This document shows, piece after piece, positions 1-6,573 of a stretch of DNA of 9,883 nt. Every line of letters begins with the position of its first letter. Position 1 is the stretch's first letter. The DNA comes from Bacillota bacterium (GTDB lineage: Bacteria; Bacillota; Clostridia; Christensenellales; Aristaeellaceae), in contig JAEYAR010000121.1 of the NCBI GenBank assembly GCA_023404715.1, forward strand, positions 1 through 9,883, written 5' to 3'. The notes beneath the pieces were generated by a model. The model saw only the letters and a list, made by a program, of their open reading frames with translations, was not told the DNA's origin and made no database searches. The position numbers were made by a program, and so were the translations under genes.

Positions 1-759
1 CGCGTCGCCGTCGAGCTTGGACAGGAGCACGCCGTCAATATCCAGCGCGTCGTTGAATGCCTGCGCGGCATTCACCGCGTCCTGACCCGTCATCGCGTCG
101 ACCACCAGCAGGATCTCTTGCGGCTTCACGGCCGCCTCTACGCGCGCCAGCTCGTCCATCAGGGCTTCGTCGATGTGTAGGCGGCCGGCCGTGTCCAAAA
201 TGATCACGTCGTTGCCGTAGTATTGCGCGCGTTCGACCGCCTCCTGCGCGGTCTTGACCGGATCCTGCGTGCCCCGCTCGAACACAGGCACGTCCACCTG
301 CGCGCCGACCACTTGAAGCTGCTTGATGGCCGCCGGGCGGTAGATATCGCACGCGGCGAGCAGCGGCTTCTTGCCCTGCTTTTTCAGGTAGCCGCCGAGC
401 TTTCCGGCCATGGTCGTCTTGCCCGCGCCCTGCAGGCCGCAGAGCATGTAGACCGTAATGGGGGACGACGAGAACGTCAGCTTCGCGTTGGTGCCGCCCA
501 TCACCGCCGTCAGCTCTTCATTGACGATCTTGATGATCTGCTGCTGGGCGCTGAGGCTGTCCAGCGTCTCCTGCCCGATGCACCGCTCCGTCGCACGCTT
601 GATAAATTCCTTTACAACCAGGTAGTTGACGTCGGCCTCCAGCAGCGCCATGCGCACCTCGCGCATCGCCGCCTTGACGTCGGCCTCGGTCAGCTTCCCC
701 TTGCCCTTTAACTTTTGAAATGCGGTTTGCAGCTTGTCCGTAAGCCCTTCAAAAGCCAT
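1..759 (-). CDS. ffh: Signal recognition particle protein Ffh, N-terminal part (cut by window edge)
   Basis: Ffh is the GTPase subunit of the bacterial signal recognition particle. It binds SRP RNA and hydrophobic signal sequences on nascent chains and delivers ribosomes to FtsY at the membrane. The first 253 residues are present: the helical N domain (about 1-95) and most of the G domain. Visible motifs are the P-loop GLQGAGKTT (108-116), DIYRPAA (138-144), DTAGR (189-193) and the SKLDGDA guanine-specificity/closing motif (247-253). Family members are about 450 residues, so the end of the G domain and the methionine-rich M domain lie beyond position 1. The ATG at 757-759 is preceded by GAGGAGGG, which lies in the last codons of ylxM; the ylxM stop codon ends 1 nt before this start, so the two genes are translationally linked. 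Identification is very secure. Confidence 0.98.
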   Translation of the reverse strand, partial: MAFEGLTDKLQTAFQKLKGKGKLTEADVKAAMREVRMALLEADVNYLVVKEFIKRATERCIGQETLDSLSAQQQIIKIVNEELTAVMGGTNAKLTFSSSPITVYMLCGLQGAGKTTMAGKLGGYLKKQGKKPLLAACDIYRPAAIKQLQVVGAQVDVPVFERGTQDPVKTAQEAVERAQYYGNDVIILDTAGRLHIDEALMDELARVEAAVKPQEILLVVDAMTGQDAVNAAQAFNDALDIDGVLLSKLDGDA

Positions 760-760
760 C

Positions 761-1114
761 CTAACCCTCCTCGTCCGCCAGCAGCGCGGCAAGCGTCTCC
801 TTCGCCACAGCGAGCGCCGCTTTACTTTCCGGCTCCGGCTGAACCGTATCCAATATAGCCCGGCATTGCCGCAGGCCCTCCGTCATCCGGCGGTAGCGCC
901 CGAGCAGCCCGAGGCTTTCCTCATAATCCGCCAGCTGCCGCTGGGCGCGATGCACGGCGTCGTACACGCCCTGGCGGGAGATGCCCGCCTGCGCCGCGAT
1001 TTCCGTGAGCGACAGGTCCTCGTCGCAGTAGAGCTCGAGCAGCTCGCGCTGCCGCGCCGTGAGCAACGGTCCGTAGAACTCCAGCAGCCATGCCGTTTCA
1101 ATGCGTTTTTCCAC
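761..1114 (-). CDS. ylxM: YlxM family (UPF0122) helix-turn-helix protein
   Basis: This 117-residue protein matches the YlxM/UPF0122 family, which sits directly upstream of ffh in many Firmicutes and is thought to influence SRP assembly or expression. The sequence has the family pattern: FYGPLLTARQRELLELYCDEDLSLTEIAAQAGISRQ-type segments around residues 13-48 (given here in outline), followed by GVYDAVHRAQRQLADYEESLG. The central part is a sigma-70 region-4-like helix-turn-helix (about residues 32-55). The start is the GTG at 1112-1114, with GAGGAA 6 nt upstream. It shares a 1-nt junction with ffh, so the two are one operon. The last 35 residues are less conserved. The exact biochemical role in the family is only partly established; membership is clear from sequence and context. 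Confidence 0.93.
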   Translation of the reverse strand: MEKRIETAWLLEFYGPLLTARQRELLELYCDEDLSLTEIAAQAGISRQGVYDAVHRAQRQLADYEESLGLLGRYRRMTEGLRQCRAILDTVQPEPESKAALAVAKETLAALLADEEG

Positions 1115-1158
1115 GTCTCTTCCTCGCGCGTCAAGGCATATCGCTTGACACGCAGTTG

Positions 1159-1187
1159 ATTATACCGCGTTCATCCGCCGCTGTCAA
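1159..1187 (-). promoter_or_regulatory. Consensus sigma-A promoter of ylxM-ffh
   Basis: Read on the minus strand, TTGACA (1187-1182) is followed after exactly 17 nt by TATAAT (1164-1159). Both hexamers are perfect matches to the vegetative sigma factor consensus with optimal spacing. It lies 45 nt upstream of the ylxM GTG, giving a leader of about 38 nt. This fits constitutive high expression of an SRP operon. Confidence 0.92.
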
Positions 1188-1263
1188 GCACTTTCGCTTG
1201 GCAAACGCCCGCGCGCCTTTTCTTTTCCAGTGTAGCGTTCGCCTTTTCTGCGCATCTTCCCTC

Positions 1264-1292
1264 TTGACGGATATTGCATACAGCGTTATCCT
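1264..1292 (+). promoter_or_regulatory. Probable sigma-A promoter of the kinase-like gene
   Basis: TTGACG (1264-1269), a 17-nt spacer, then TATCCT (1287-1292). The -35 matches 5/6 and the -10 matches 4/6 of consensus. It lies 32 nt upstream of the ATG at 1325 and diverges from the ylxM-ffh promoter. Confidence 0.6.
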
Positions 1293-1324
1293 CATAACAT
1301 AATGAGGCATCGAGGTAAAGCGTT

Positions 1325-1921
1325 ATGAAAAGACTGATTCTCGTCGTCTCGCCGCCCGCCTGCGGCAAGACGTACGTCTCCAAAAAGCTGGCCCAGGCGC
1401 TTCGCCACGTGGTCTATCTGGACAAGGACACGCTCATCGTCCTCTCCCGGCAGATTTTCGCGGTCGCCGGCGAACCTTACGACCGAAGCTCGGACTTTTT
1501 TGAAAAGCAGATACGCGACTATGAATACGAGGCCATCGTCGCGCTCGCGATGGAGGCGCTCGACTACGACGACACCGTGCTCATCAACGCGCCGTTCACG
1601 CGCGAGATCCGGGACCGCGCCTACATCGACGCCTTGCGCGCACAGCTGCAAAAAAAGGGCGCGAAGCTGTGCGTCATCTGGGTGCAAACCGACGTCGAGG
1701 TGGTCCACCAGCGCATGATAAAGCGCGCCAGCGACCGCGATACCTGGAAGCTCGCCCATTGGGATGCGTACATCAAGGGCGTCAACTTTAACATACCCGT
1801 GGAGCTCGACGGCCCGGACGAGCCGGACGACCTGATCATCTTTGAAAACTCCACGACGGAGCAATTCGATCGCAGCATGCAAAGCACGCTGCGTCTACTG
1901 GAAGAGGGCGACGGACGCTGA
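1325..1921 (+). CDS. Small P-loop NTPase, zeta-toxin/AAA kinase-like
   Basis: A 198-residue protein with the architecture of a small P-loop kinase: beta strand RLILVVS, then the Walker A variant SPPACGKT (residues 9-16), an acidic YLDKD strand end (31-35) where related kinases place a substrate-binding aspartate, a VLINAPF strand (85-91), a VIWVQTD strand (118-124) and an arginine-rich HQRMIKRASDRD lid (128-139). This resembles the broad zeta-toxin/polynucleotide kinase-like AAA_33 group, whose members phosphorylate sugars, nucleotides or other small molecules. The substrate cannot be told from sequence. No antitoxin-like partner precedes it, so a toxin role is not supported. The ATG at 1325 follows GAGGT by 8 nt. 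The Walker A motif begins with Ser where Gly/Ala is usual. It is monocistronic, divergent from ylxM. Kinase fold likely, function unknown. Confidence 0.75.
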   Translation: MKRLILVVSPPACGKTYVSKKLAQALRHVVYLDKDTLIVLSRQIFAVAGEPYDRSSDFFEKQIRDYEYEAIVALAMEALDYDDTVLINAPFTREIRDRAYIDALRAQLQKKGAKLCVIWVQTDVEVVHQRMIKRASDRDTWKLAHWDAYIKGVNFNIPVELDGPDEPDDLIIFENSTTEQFDRSMQSTLRLLEEGDGR

Positions 1922-1937
1922 CGGACGCCCGTCGCCC
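1906..1937 (+). other. Hairpin at the end of the kinase-like gene, possible weak terminator
   Basis: GGGCGACGG (1906-1914) is the exact reverse complement of CCGTCGCCC (1929-1937), with a 14-nt loop that spans the stop codon. Only TT follows before mixed sequence, so it lacks a U-tract. It may slow or end transcription or protect the 3' end. Confidence 0.4.
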
Positions 1938-1977
1938 TTCGCTTGGCCGCGTTTCGCTGGCTCTTTCGGTGATGATA

Positions 1978-1986
1978 TGATATAAT
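1978..1986 (+). promoter_or_regulatory. Extended -10 promoter for the AAA/PD-(D/E)XK gene
   Basis: TGATATAAT (1978-1986) is a perfect extended -10 (TGnTATAAT). The region 17 nt upstream has no good -35, which is tolerated by extended -10 promoters. It lies 41 nt upstream of the GTG start at 2028. Confidence 0.65.
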
Positions 1987-2027
1987 AAACTTGGGGACAA
2001 CGCGCCGGCTTAAAGGGAGGTATCGCG

Positions 2028-3620
2028 GTGGGCGTCTATTTAAATCCAGTAAATAAAAATTTTATAGAAAGCATTCGGTCCGAGATTTACATAGATAAGT
2101 CCGGGTTGATTGTGATGACAAACGCGGCAATCAACACCAAACAGAAATACATGTGCGTCAGCCGCCCGCGCCGCTTCGGCAAATCCATGGCCGCGGACAT
2201 GCTGGCCGCCTATTACACCTGCGGCGAGGACACGGACGCCCTGTTTAAAGACCTGAAAATCAGCCAAGACGCCTCCTACCGGACGCACCTGAACCGCTAT
2301 GACGTCATCAAGCTCAACATGCAGGGCTTTCTGAGCGGTACGGATTCCGTCGAGGCCATGCTGCAAAAATTAAAGCGCTACCTGACGATCGAGCTGACAA
2401 GCCGGTATGCGGATGTGCGCTACCTGGATACGGACGATTTCGTTCAGGTGATGCAGGACGTCTTCGCCGCCACCGAGCGGCCGTTCGTCATCCTGATCGA
2501 CGAGTGGGACTGTCTGTTCCGCGAGTACAGCGGCGATACGCAGGCCCAGCGCCGGTATCTGGACTTCCTGCGCGCCTGGCTCAAGGATCAGCCGTACGTC
2601 GGCCTGGCCTACATGACAGGCATCTTGCCCATCAAAAAATACGGCACGCACTCGGCGCTCAACATGTTCCTGGAATATTCGATGTCCGACCCCGGCGGCC
2701 TGGCCGCCTATTTCGGCTTCACGCAAGGCGAGGTGCAGGGCCTATGCGAGCGATACGCCATGAGCTTTGAGGAGACGCGCGCCTGGTATGACGGCTATGC
2801 GTTCAAGGTCTATCAGGACGGCGCGGAAGAAACGCTGTCCATGTACAGCCCCAAATCGGTCGTGGAGGCCATGCTGCGCCACCGCTTCAGCACCTATTGG
2901 AACCAGACGGAGACCTACGAGGCCCTGAAGGTCTACATCCAGATGAACTTTGACGGGCTGAAAGACGCCGTCGTCAAGATGCTGGCGGGCGGGCGCGTTC
3001 GGATCAACACGGGCACCTTTACGAACGACATGACGACGCTTGGCAGCAAGGACGACGTCTTTACCCTGCTCACACACCTGGGCTACCTGAGCTATGACTT
3101 CGACACCGCGACCGTCGTCATCCCTAACAGGGAGGTCGCGCAGGAATACATCAACGCGATCGGCTCCATCGGTTGGAGCGAGGTCATCCGTACCGTCGAA
3201 AACTCCAGAAAGCTGTTGCAGGCCCTTTGGGATCTCGACGCCCAGGCCGTCGCCGAGGGAATCGAACGCGCGCATCAGGAAGTATCGATTTTGCAGTACA
3301 ACGACGAAAACGCTCTGAGCTACACCATCAACCTGGCCTTTTATTTCGCGCGGGAATACTACACCCTCGTGCGCGAGCTGCCCGCGGGCAAGGGGTTTGC
3401 GGATCTTTGCCTGATCCCCCGCAAGCTTCATGTGGATAAACCCGCCGCCGTGATCGAGCTCAAGTGGGACCGGTCCGCCGAGGGCGCGATCGCGCAGATC
3501 AAGGAAAAGCGATACGCGGACGCCCTGCGAGAGTACGAAGGGAATCTTCTGCTCGTAGGCATCGGCTATGACCGCGCGGAGAAAAAGCACACCTGCCAAA
3601 TCGAGAAGGTGCAAAAATAG
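2028..3620 (+). CDS. AAA family ATPase with C-terminal PD-(D/E)XK nuclease-like domain (DUF1703 type)
   Basis: This 530-residue protein has the two-domain layout of the AAA-ATPase_like/PDDEXK_9 (DUF1703) family, which is abundant and multicopy in gut Clostridia and Bacteroidetes. The N-terminal part has the family opening YIDKSGLI (21-28), a Walker A of the form SRPRRFGKS (45-53) and a Walker B FVILIDEWD (153-161). The C-terminal part has the PD-(D/E)XK pattern: FADLCLIPR (D459), VIELK (E477, K479) and a downstream AIAQIKEKRY (Q490) in the position expected of the family's conserved Gln-rich helix. The GTG start at 2028 is set by AAAGGGAGG 7 nt upstream. The length is normal and the frame intact. 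Biological function is not established for the family; transposon-like and defence roles have been suggested. The gene is monocistronic. Family assignment is firm, role is not. Confidence 0.9.
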   Translation: MGVYLNPVNKNFIESIRSEIYIDKSGLIVMTNAAINTKQKYMCVSRPRRFGKSMAADMLAAYYTCGEDTDALFKDLKISQDASYRTHLNRYDVIKLNMQGFLSGTDSVEAMLQKLKRYLTIELTSRYADVRYLDTDDFVQVMQDVFAATERPFVILIDEWDCLFREYSGDTQAQRRYLDFLRAWLKDQPYVGLAYMTGILPIKKYGTHSALNMFLEYSMSDPGGLAAYFGFTQGEVQGLCERYAMSFEETRAWYDGYAFKVYQDGAEETLSMYSPKSVVEAMLRHRFSTYWNQTETYEALKVYIQMNFDGLKDAVVKMLAGGRVRINTGTFTNDMTTLGSKDDVFTLLTHLGYLSYDFDTATVVIPNREVAQEYINAIGSIGWSEVIRTVENSRKLLQALWDLDAQAVAEGIERAHQEVSILQYNDENALSYTINLAFYFAREYYTLVRELPAGKGFADLCLIPRKLHVDKPAAVIELKWDRSAEGAIAQIKEKRYADALREYEGNLLLVGIGYDRAEKKHTCQIEKVQK

Positions 3621-3632
3621 AACCAACTGTCC

Positions 3633-3658
3633 AGCCTGCCCCGCCTTGGGCGCAGGCT
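3633..3658 (+). repeat. 26-bp palindromic repeat, copy 1
   Basis: AGCCTGC (3633-3639) pairs with GCAGGCT (3652-3658), with an inner CCC/GGG. It is identical over 26 bp to 3839-3864. It starts 13 nt after the ATPase stop codon but is followed by AAGACC, not by a T-run, so it looks like a terminator hairpin without its tail. Confidence 0.9.
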
Positions 3659-3723
3659 AAGACCGTTGACAAACTCACCGAAATCAGACAAACCAAAAGC
3701 CGTCTGCAAGACCGTAATCGTAT

Positions 3724-3755
3724 CGCCCGGCTTTGCCGGGCGGGCGGGGCTTTTT
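3724..3755 (+). terminator. GC-rich hairpin followed by T5, possible terminator
   Basis: CGCCCGGC (3724-3731), loop TTT, GCCGGGCG (3735-3742), then eight GC-rich bases and TTTTT (3751-3755). The gap between stem and T-run is longer than usual, so termination activity is uncertain. Confidence 0.45.
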
Positions 3756-3760
3756 CTGGA

Positions 3761-3777
3761 GCAAAACGTAGTTTTGC
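3761..3777. repeat. Short perfect hairpin
   Basis: GCAAAAC (3761-3767), loop GTA, GTTTTGC (3771-3777): a 7-bp stem, directly after the T-run of the preceding hairpin. Similar short hairpins recur in intergenic repeats of some gut Firmicutes (from memory; a genome search would settle it). Confidence 0.6.
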
Positions 3778-3801
3778 GGAGTGAAAAAATCACCCGTTTA
3801 A

Positions 3802-3831
3802 TCGACAAAGTGGCATACGCCGCTTTGTCGA
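3802..3831. repeat. 12-bp-stem hairpin containing inverted TTTGTCGA elements
   Basis: TCGACAAAG (3802-3810) pairs with CTTTGTCGA (3823-3831); TGG (3811-3813) pairs with CCG (3820-3822) using one G-T pair, leaving the loop CATACG. Each arm contains TGTCGA followed by T or C, close to the Spo0A-box core TGTCGAA, in inverted orientation. Confidence 0.75.
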
Positions 3832-3838
3832 CACGCTG

Positions 3839-3870
3839 AGCCTGCCCCGCCTTGGGCGCAGGCTTTTTTT
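3839..3870 (+). terminator. Rho-independent terminator (26-bp repeat copy 2)
   Basis: AGCCTGC (3839-3845) pairs with GCAGGCT (3858-3864), with inner CCC/GGG pairs, and a T7 run at 3864-3870 follows directly. It is the same 26-bp unit as 3633-3658 but here has a proper U-tract. It isolates feoAB from upstream transcription. Confidence 0.85.
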
Positions 3871-3897
3871 CACCTCTGCGCGCCTTTCACATACAGT
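3869..3897 (+). promoter_or_regulatory. Candidate feoA promoter
   Basis: TTCACC (3869-3874), a 17-nt spacer, then TACAGT (3892-3897); each hexamer matches 4/6 of sigma-A consensus. The -35 overlaps the end of the terminator T-run. No clear Fur or DtxR-type palindrome is visible around it. Confidence 0.35.
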
Positions 3898-3903
3898 AAA
3901 GCA

Positions 3904-3919
3904 GGAGGCGTCCGCCTCC
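3904..3919 (+). other. Small hairpin in the feoA leader
   Basis: GGAGGC (3904-3909) and GCCTCC (3914-3919) form a 6-bp stem with a 4-nt loop, 16 nt upstream of the real feoA ribosome binding site. It includes a decoy GGAGG. A regulatory role is possible but unproven. Confidence 0.4.
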
Positions 3920-3948
3920 GCGATACTGTCCGTTTGGAGGGATGCGCA

Positions 3949-4218
3949 ATGTACTCATCCAACTTATATGATATTCCCACGGGAAAAAGCGCGCACATCC
4001 TGCGCGTGCCGGGAAGGGACGCGATGAGCCGCCGTCTGCTGGACATCGGCTTCACGCCCGGAACGCCCGTGACCTGCCTATACAAAGCGCCGGGCGGCGA
4101 CCCGCGCGCCTATCTCGTGCGCGGCGCGGTCATCGCCCTGCGCAAGGAGGACGCCCGCGCCATCGAAATCGAACCGGACGAATCGCTCGTCCTGCGGGAG
4201 GTGAGCGCATGGGCCTGA
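3949..4218 (+). CDS. feoA: Ferrous iron transport protein FeoA
   Basis: FeoA is the small cytosolic SH3-like partner of the FeoB ferrous iron permease. This 89-residue protein has the family core: a PTGKSAHILRV strand region (10-20), SRRLLDIGFTPGTPV (27-41) and a C-terminal VIALRKEDARAIEIE (61-75). The ATG at 3949 is chosen because GGAGG lies 8 nt upstream (3936-3940). A TTG at 3934 is in frame but overlaps that ribosome binding site. Its stop codon overlaps the feoB start by 10 nt, so the two are translationally coupled. The order feoA-feoB is the common operon layout, which supports the call. Confidence 0.95.
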   Translation: MYSSNLYDIPTGKSAHILRVPGRDAMSRRLLDIGFTPGTPVTCLYKAPGGDPRAYLVRGAVIALRKEDARAIEIEPDESLVLREVSAWA

Positions 4219-6341
4219 CCGCATCGTCGACCGGATCGCATGCGCTCAGCGAGATGCTCGCCGTCGAGCGCCCCGATGAAGATACGCGCGTCGTAGCGCT
4301 GGCCGGCAACCCTAACGTCGGCAAGAGCACGGTGTTTAACGCCCTGACGGGCATGCACCAGCATACCGGCAACTGGCCCGGCAAGACGGTCGCCAGCGCT
4401 CAGGGAATCTGCCGGCACAAGGGGCGTACGTATGCGCTCGTGGATATCCCGGGCGCGTACTCGCTGACCGCCCATTCCGCCGAGGAGGAAGTCGCCCGTG
4501 ACTTCCTCTGCTTCGGCGGCGCGGATGCGGCGGTCGTCGTATGCGACGCGACCTGCCTGGAGCGCAACATGAACCTGCTGATGCAGGTGATGGAATTGAC
4601 CCCTCGCGTCGTCGCCTGTGTCAACCTGATGGACGAAGCGGCGAAAAAGCAGATCCGCGTAGACACCGCAGCGCTCGAGGCGCAGCTGGGCATCCCCGTC
4701 GTGGGCACCAGCGCCCGCAGCCGACGCGGCCTCGACCGGCTCATGGACCGCGTCGGCGAGGTGGCGCGCACGGCTCCGCAGGCGATCCGGCGAACCGTAT
4801 ACCCCGACGCGATCGAGAAGGAGGCCGCAAAACTTTCCGCCTTGTTGGCGCCTTCGCTAAGCGGCAAGATCGACGCGCGCTGGGCGGCGCTTCGCCTGCT
4901 GGAGGGGAACGAATCGGTGCTCCATGCGATAGAGGCGCATATCGGCCCCGTCATCACGCCTGAACTGCTTCAGGCTGCGGCCGAATCGCGCGGGACGCTG
5001 GGGCTAAACGGCCAGCAGATCGAAAGCGCGCTCATCGGCGCGGTCTATCGCGATGCGGAGCGCGTATGCGCTAAAGCCGTACATATCGGCGACGCGCAGT
5101 ACGGCCGCCGTCAATTCGCGCTCGACCGCGTGCTGACCGGCCGCGTCACGGGCATCCCCCTCATGCTCCTGCTGCTGGCGCTCGTGTTCTATCTCACGAT
5201 TTCCGGCGCGAACGTGCCCTCACAGTTGCTGGCGGACGGTCTGTTCTGGGTACAGGACCGCTTAACGGACGCCTTCCGCGCGCTGAACGCCCCGGAATGG
5301 CTGCACGGCCTTCTGGTGCTGGGCGTTTACCGCGTGCTAGCTTGGGTCGTCAGCGTCATGCTGCCGCCTATGGCGATCTTCTTCCCGCTCTTCACGCTGC
5401 TTGAGGACGTCGGCTTTCTGCCGCGCGTCGCCTTCAACCTGGACGGCTGCTTCAAGCGCTGTCACGCGTGCGGCAAGCAGGCGCTGACCACGTGTATGGG
5501 GTTTGGCTGCAACGCCGCGGGCGTCATCGGCTGCCGCATCATCGACAGCCCCCGAGAGCGCCTGATCGCTATTTTGACGAATGCGCTGGTGCCGTGCAAC
5601 GGCAGGTTCCCCACCCTCATTCAGATCATCACGATGTTCTTTCTGGGCGCGGGCGCGTTCCTCGGCGGCTCCGTCGCCTGCGCGCTGTTGCTCACCGGGC
5701 TCATCGTGCTGTGCCTGCTGATGACGTTTCTGGCCTCGCGCCTGCTCTCGGCCACGGTTTTAAAGGGCGTGCCCTCTTCCTTTACGCTGGAGCTCCCCCC
5801 CTTCCGCCGCCCGCAGATCGGCCGGGTCATCGTCCGCTCCGTCTTTGACCGCACGCTCTTCGTGCTGGGCCGCGCCGTCGCGGTCGCGGCGCCCGCGGGC
5901 CTCGTCATCTGGTGTCTGGCGAACATCTCCGTCGGCGGTATGTCGCTGATGACGCGCCTCAACGGCTTTCTCGACCCGCTGGGCCGCCTGATGGGCATGG
6001 ACGGCGTGCTGCTCACCTCGTTTATCCTCGGATTCCCGGCCAACGAGATCGTGCTGCCGCTGGCGATCATGGGCTATTTGCAAAGCGGCGTGCTCGCCGA
6101 GATGGATAGCCTGGACGCCCTGCGGATGCTGCTCGTTCAAAACGGCTGGACCTGGGTCACGGCGCTGTGTACCATGCTCTTCTCCCTCTTTCATTGGCCC
6201 TGCTCGACGACGATGCTCACCATCCACAAGGAGACGGGCAGCGCCAAGTGGACGATCCTCGCTTTCCTGCTGCCTACGGTCATCGGCATGGCGCTATGTA
6301 TGCTCGTAGCCCTTTGCGCTCGCCTGTTCGGCCTGGGCTGA
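4209..6341 (+). CDS. feoB: Ferrous iron transporter FeoB
   Basis: FeoB imports Fe2+ across the cytoplasmic membrane. This 710-residue protein carries an N-terminal G domain: G1 GNPNVGKST (33-41), switch I around HTGNWPGKTV (52-61), G3 DIPG (79-82), G4 NLMD (139-142) and a TSARS G5-like segment (167-171). A helical spacer (about 195-300) is followed by a membrane domain with hydrophobic segments near 316-335, 365-400, 452-478, 480-510, 550-573, 598-622, 645-668 and 680-706. The conserved membrane cysteine motif is GFGCNAAGVIGCRIIDSPRE (431-450) and the second gate motif is VPCNGRFP (461-468), the version I recall from clostridial FeoB rather than the enterobacterial form. A cluster CFKRCHACGKQ (414-424) adds cysteines near the cytosolic loop. 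The ATG at 4209 follows GGGAGGT by about 6 nt. Length and frame are normal; the call is secure. Confidence 0.97.
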   Translation: MGLTASSTGSHALSEMLAVERPDEDTRVVALAGNPNVGKSTVFNALTGMHQHTGNWPGKTVASAQGICRHKGRTYALVDIPGAYSLTAHSAEEEVARDFLCFGGADAAVVVCDATCLERNMNLLMQVMELTPRVVACVNLMDEAAKKQIRVDTAALEAQLGIPVVGTSARSRRGLDRLMDRVGEVARTAPQAIRRTVYPDAIEKEAAKLSALLAPSLSGKIDARWAALRLLEGNESVLHAIEAHIGPVITPELLQAAAESRGTLGLNGQQIESALIGAVYRDAERVCAKAVHIGDAQYGRRQFALDRVLTGRVTGIPLMLLLLALVFYLTISGANVPSQLLADGLFWVQDRLTDAFRALNAPEWLHGLLVLGVYRVLAWVVSVMLPPMAIFFPLFTLLEDVGFLPRVAFNLDGCFKRCHACGKQALTTCMGFGCNAAGVIGCRIIDSPRERLIAILTNALVPCNGRFPTLIQIITMFFLGAGAFLGGSVACALLLTGLIVLCLLMTFLASRLLSATVLKGVPSSFTLELPPFRRPQIGRVIVRSVFDRTLFVLGRAVAVAAPAGLVIWCLANISVGGMSLMTRLNGFLDPLGRLMGMDGVLLTSFILGFPANEIVLPLAIMGYLQSGVLAEMDSLDALRMLLVQNGWTWVTALCTMLFSLFHWPCSTTMLTIHKETGSAKWTILAFLLPTVIGMALCMLVALCARLFGLG

Positions 6342-6377
6342 GCGCGCCCGGCATCTTCAATCCTCCGATATAGGCCA

Positions 6378-6416
6378 AAACAAACAGACGGGTTGACGCC
6401 CTCTGTTTGTTTTTTT
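6378..6416 (+). terminator. Rho-independent terminator of feoAB
   Basis: AAACAAACAGA (6378-6388) pairs perfectly with TCTGTTTGTTT (6402-6412), with GGG/CCC pairs inside the loop region, followed by an uninterrupted T-run to 6416. It lies 37 nt after the feoB stop codon. The A-rich left arm could let it work weakly on the other strand too. Confidence 0.92.
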
Positions 6417-6448
6417 GTATTCGTTAAGAATCCGCTCCGGCAGCGTGA

Positions 6449-6485
6449 TGACGACTTTTGTCTATTCTCGTCGCATAGAGTAGAT
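6449..6485 (+). promoter_or_regulatory. 10-bp-phased Spo0A-box-like elements upstream of the 84-residue HTH gene
   Basis: Four 7-bp units start at 6449, 6459, 6469 and 6479: TGACGAC, TGTCTAT, CGTCGCA and AGTAGAT. The Spo0A box core is TGTCGAA; the first three match it at 5/7 positions each and the fourth at 4/7. The step is exactly 10 bp, the spacing of tandem boxes bound head-to-tail by Spo0A. The same phase and similar units occur at 7231-7267. Confidence 0.6.
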
Positions 6486-6498
6486 ATCGATCTCATCG

Positions 6499-6567
6499 GA
6501 AGCGTACCTCATGGATTTTCCGCCTTGAATTCGTTAAAATTTTATAAAACACAAAAGAACGGGAGGC
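6499..6567 (+). promoter_or_regulatory. Conserved leader/promoter copy A
   Basis: This stretch is nearly collinear with 7281-7350. Shared blocks are GAAG, CCTCATGGA (6507-6515), GTTAAAATTT (6533-6542) and CACAAAAGAAC-GGAGGC up to 6567. TAAAAT (6535-6540) is a 5/6 match to a -10 element; the position 17 nt upstream (TGGATT) is a poor -35. GGGAGGC is the ribosome binding site for the ATG at 6574. Confidence 0.6.
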
Positions 6568-6573
6568 TCACAA

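Larger units (their letters stand above)
3621..3948. other. Gene-free interval with a hairpin array
   Basis: These 328 nt between the AAA ATPase gene and feoA contain no plausible reading frame. They hold a series of inverted repeats: 3633-3658, 3724-3742, 3761-3777, 3802-3831, 3839-3864 and 3904-3919. The outermost two of the first five are identical 26-bp units. The last stretch carries the feoA promoter and leader. Confidence 0.85.

Noticed and set aside
1145..1166. Plus-strand TTGACA (1145-1150) with TATACC nearby
   Set aside because: The spacing is only about 10 nt; the real signal here is the minus-strand promoter 1187-1159.
1325..1921. Toxin-antitoxin system with a zeta-type toxin
   Set aside because: No small antitoxin gene lies next to it; the upstream neighbour is the divergent ylxM-ffh operon.
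2742..3626. Long antisense frame over the AAA/PD-(D/E)XK gene (294 residues)
   Set aside because: No recognisable motifs and wholly opposite to a well-supported gene.
3934..3948. Upstream TTG start for feoA adding five residues
   Set aside because: It overlaps the GGAGG ribosome binding site that correctly serves the ATG at 3949.
6511..6530. Sigma-H-like promoter (GGATTT ... GAAT) before the 84-residue HTH gene
   Set aside because: The spacing is much shorter than for sigma-H promoters and GAAT is not kept in the paired leader at 7281-7350.
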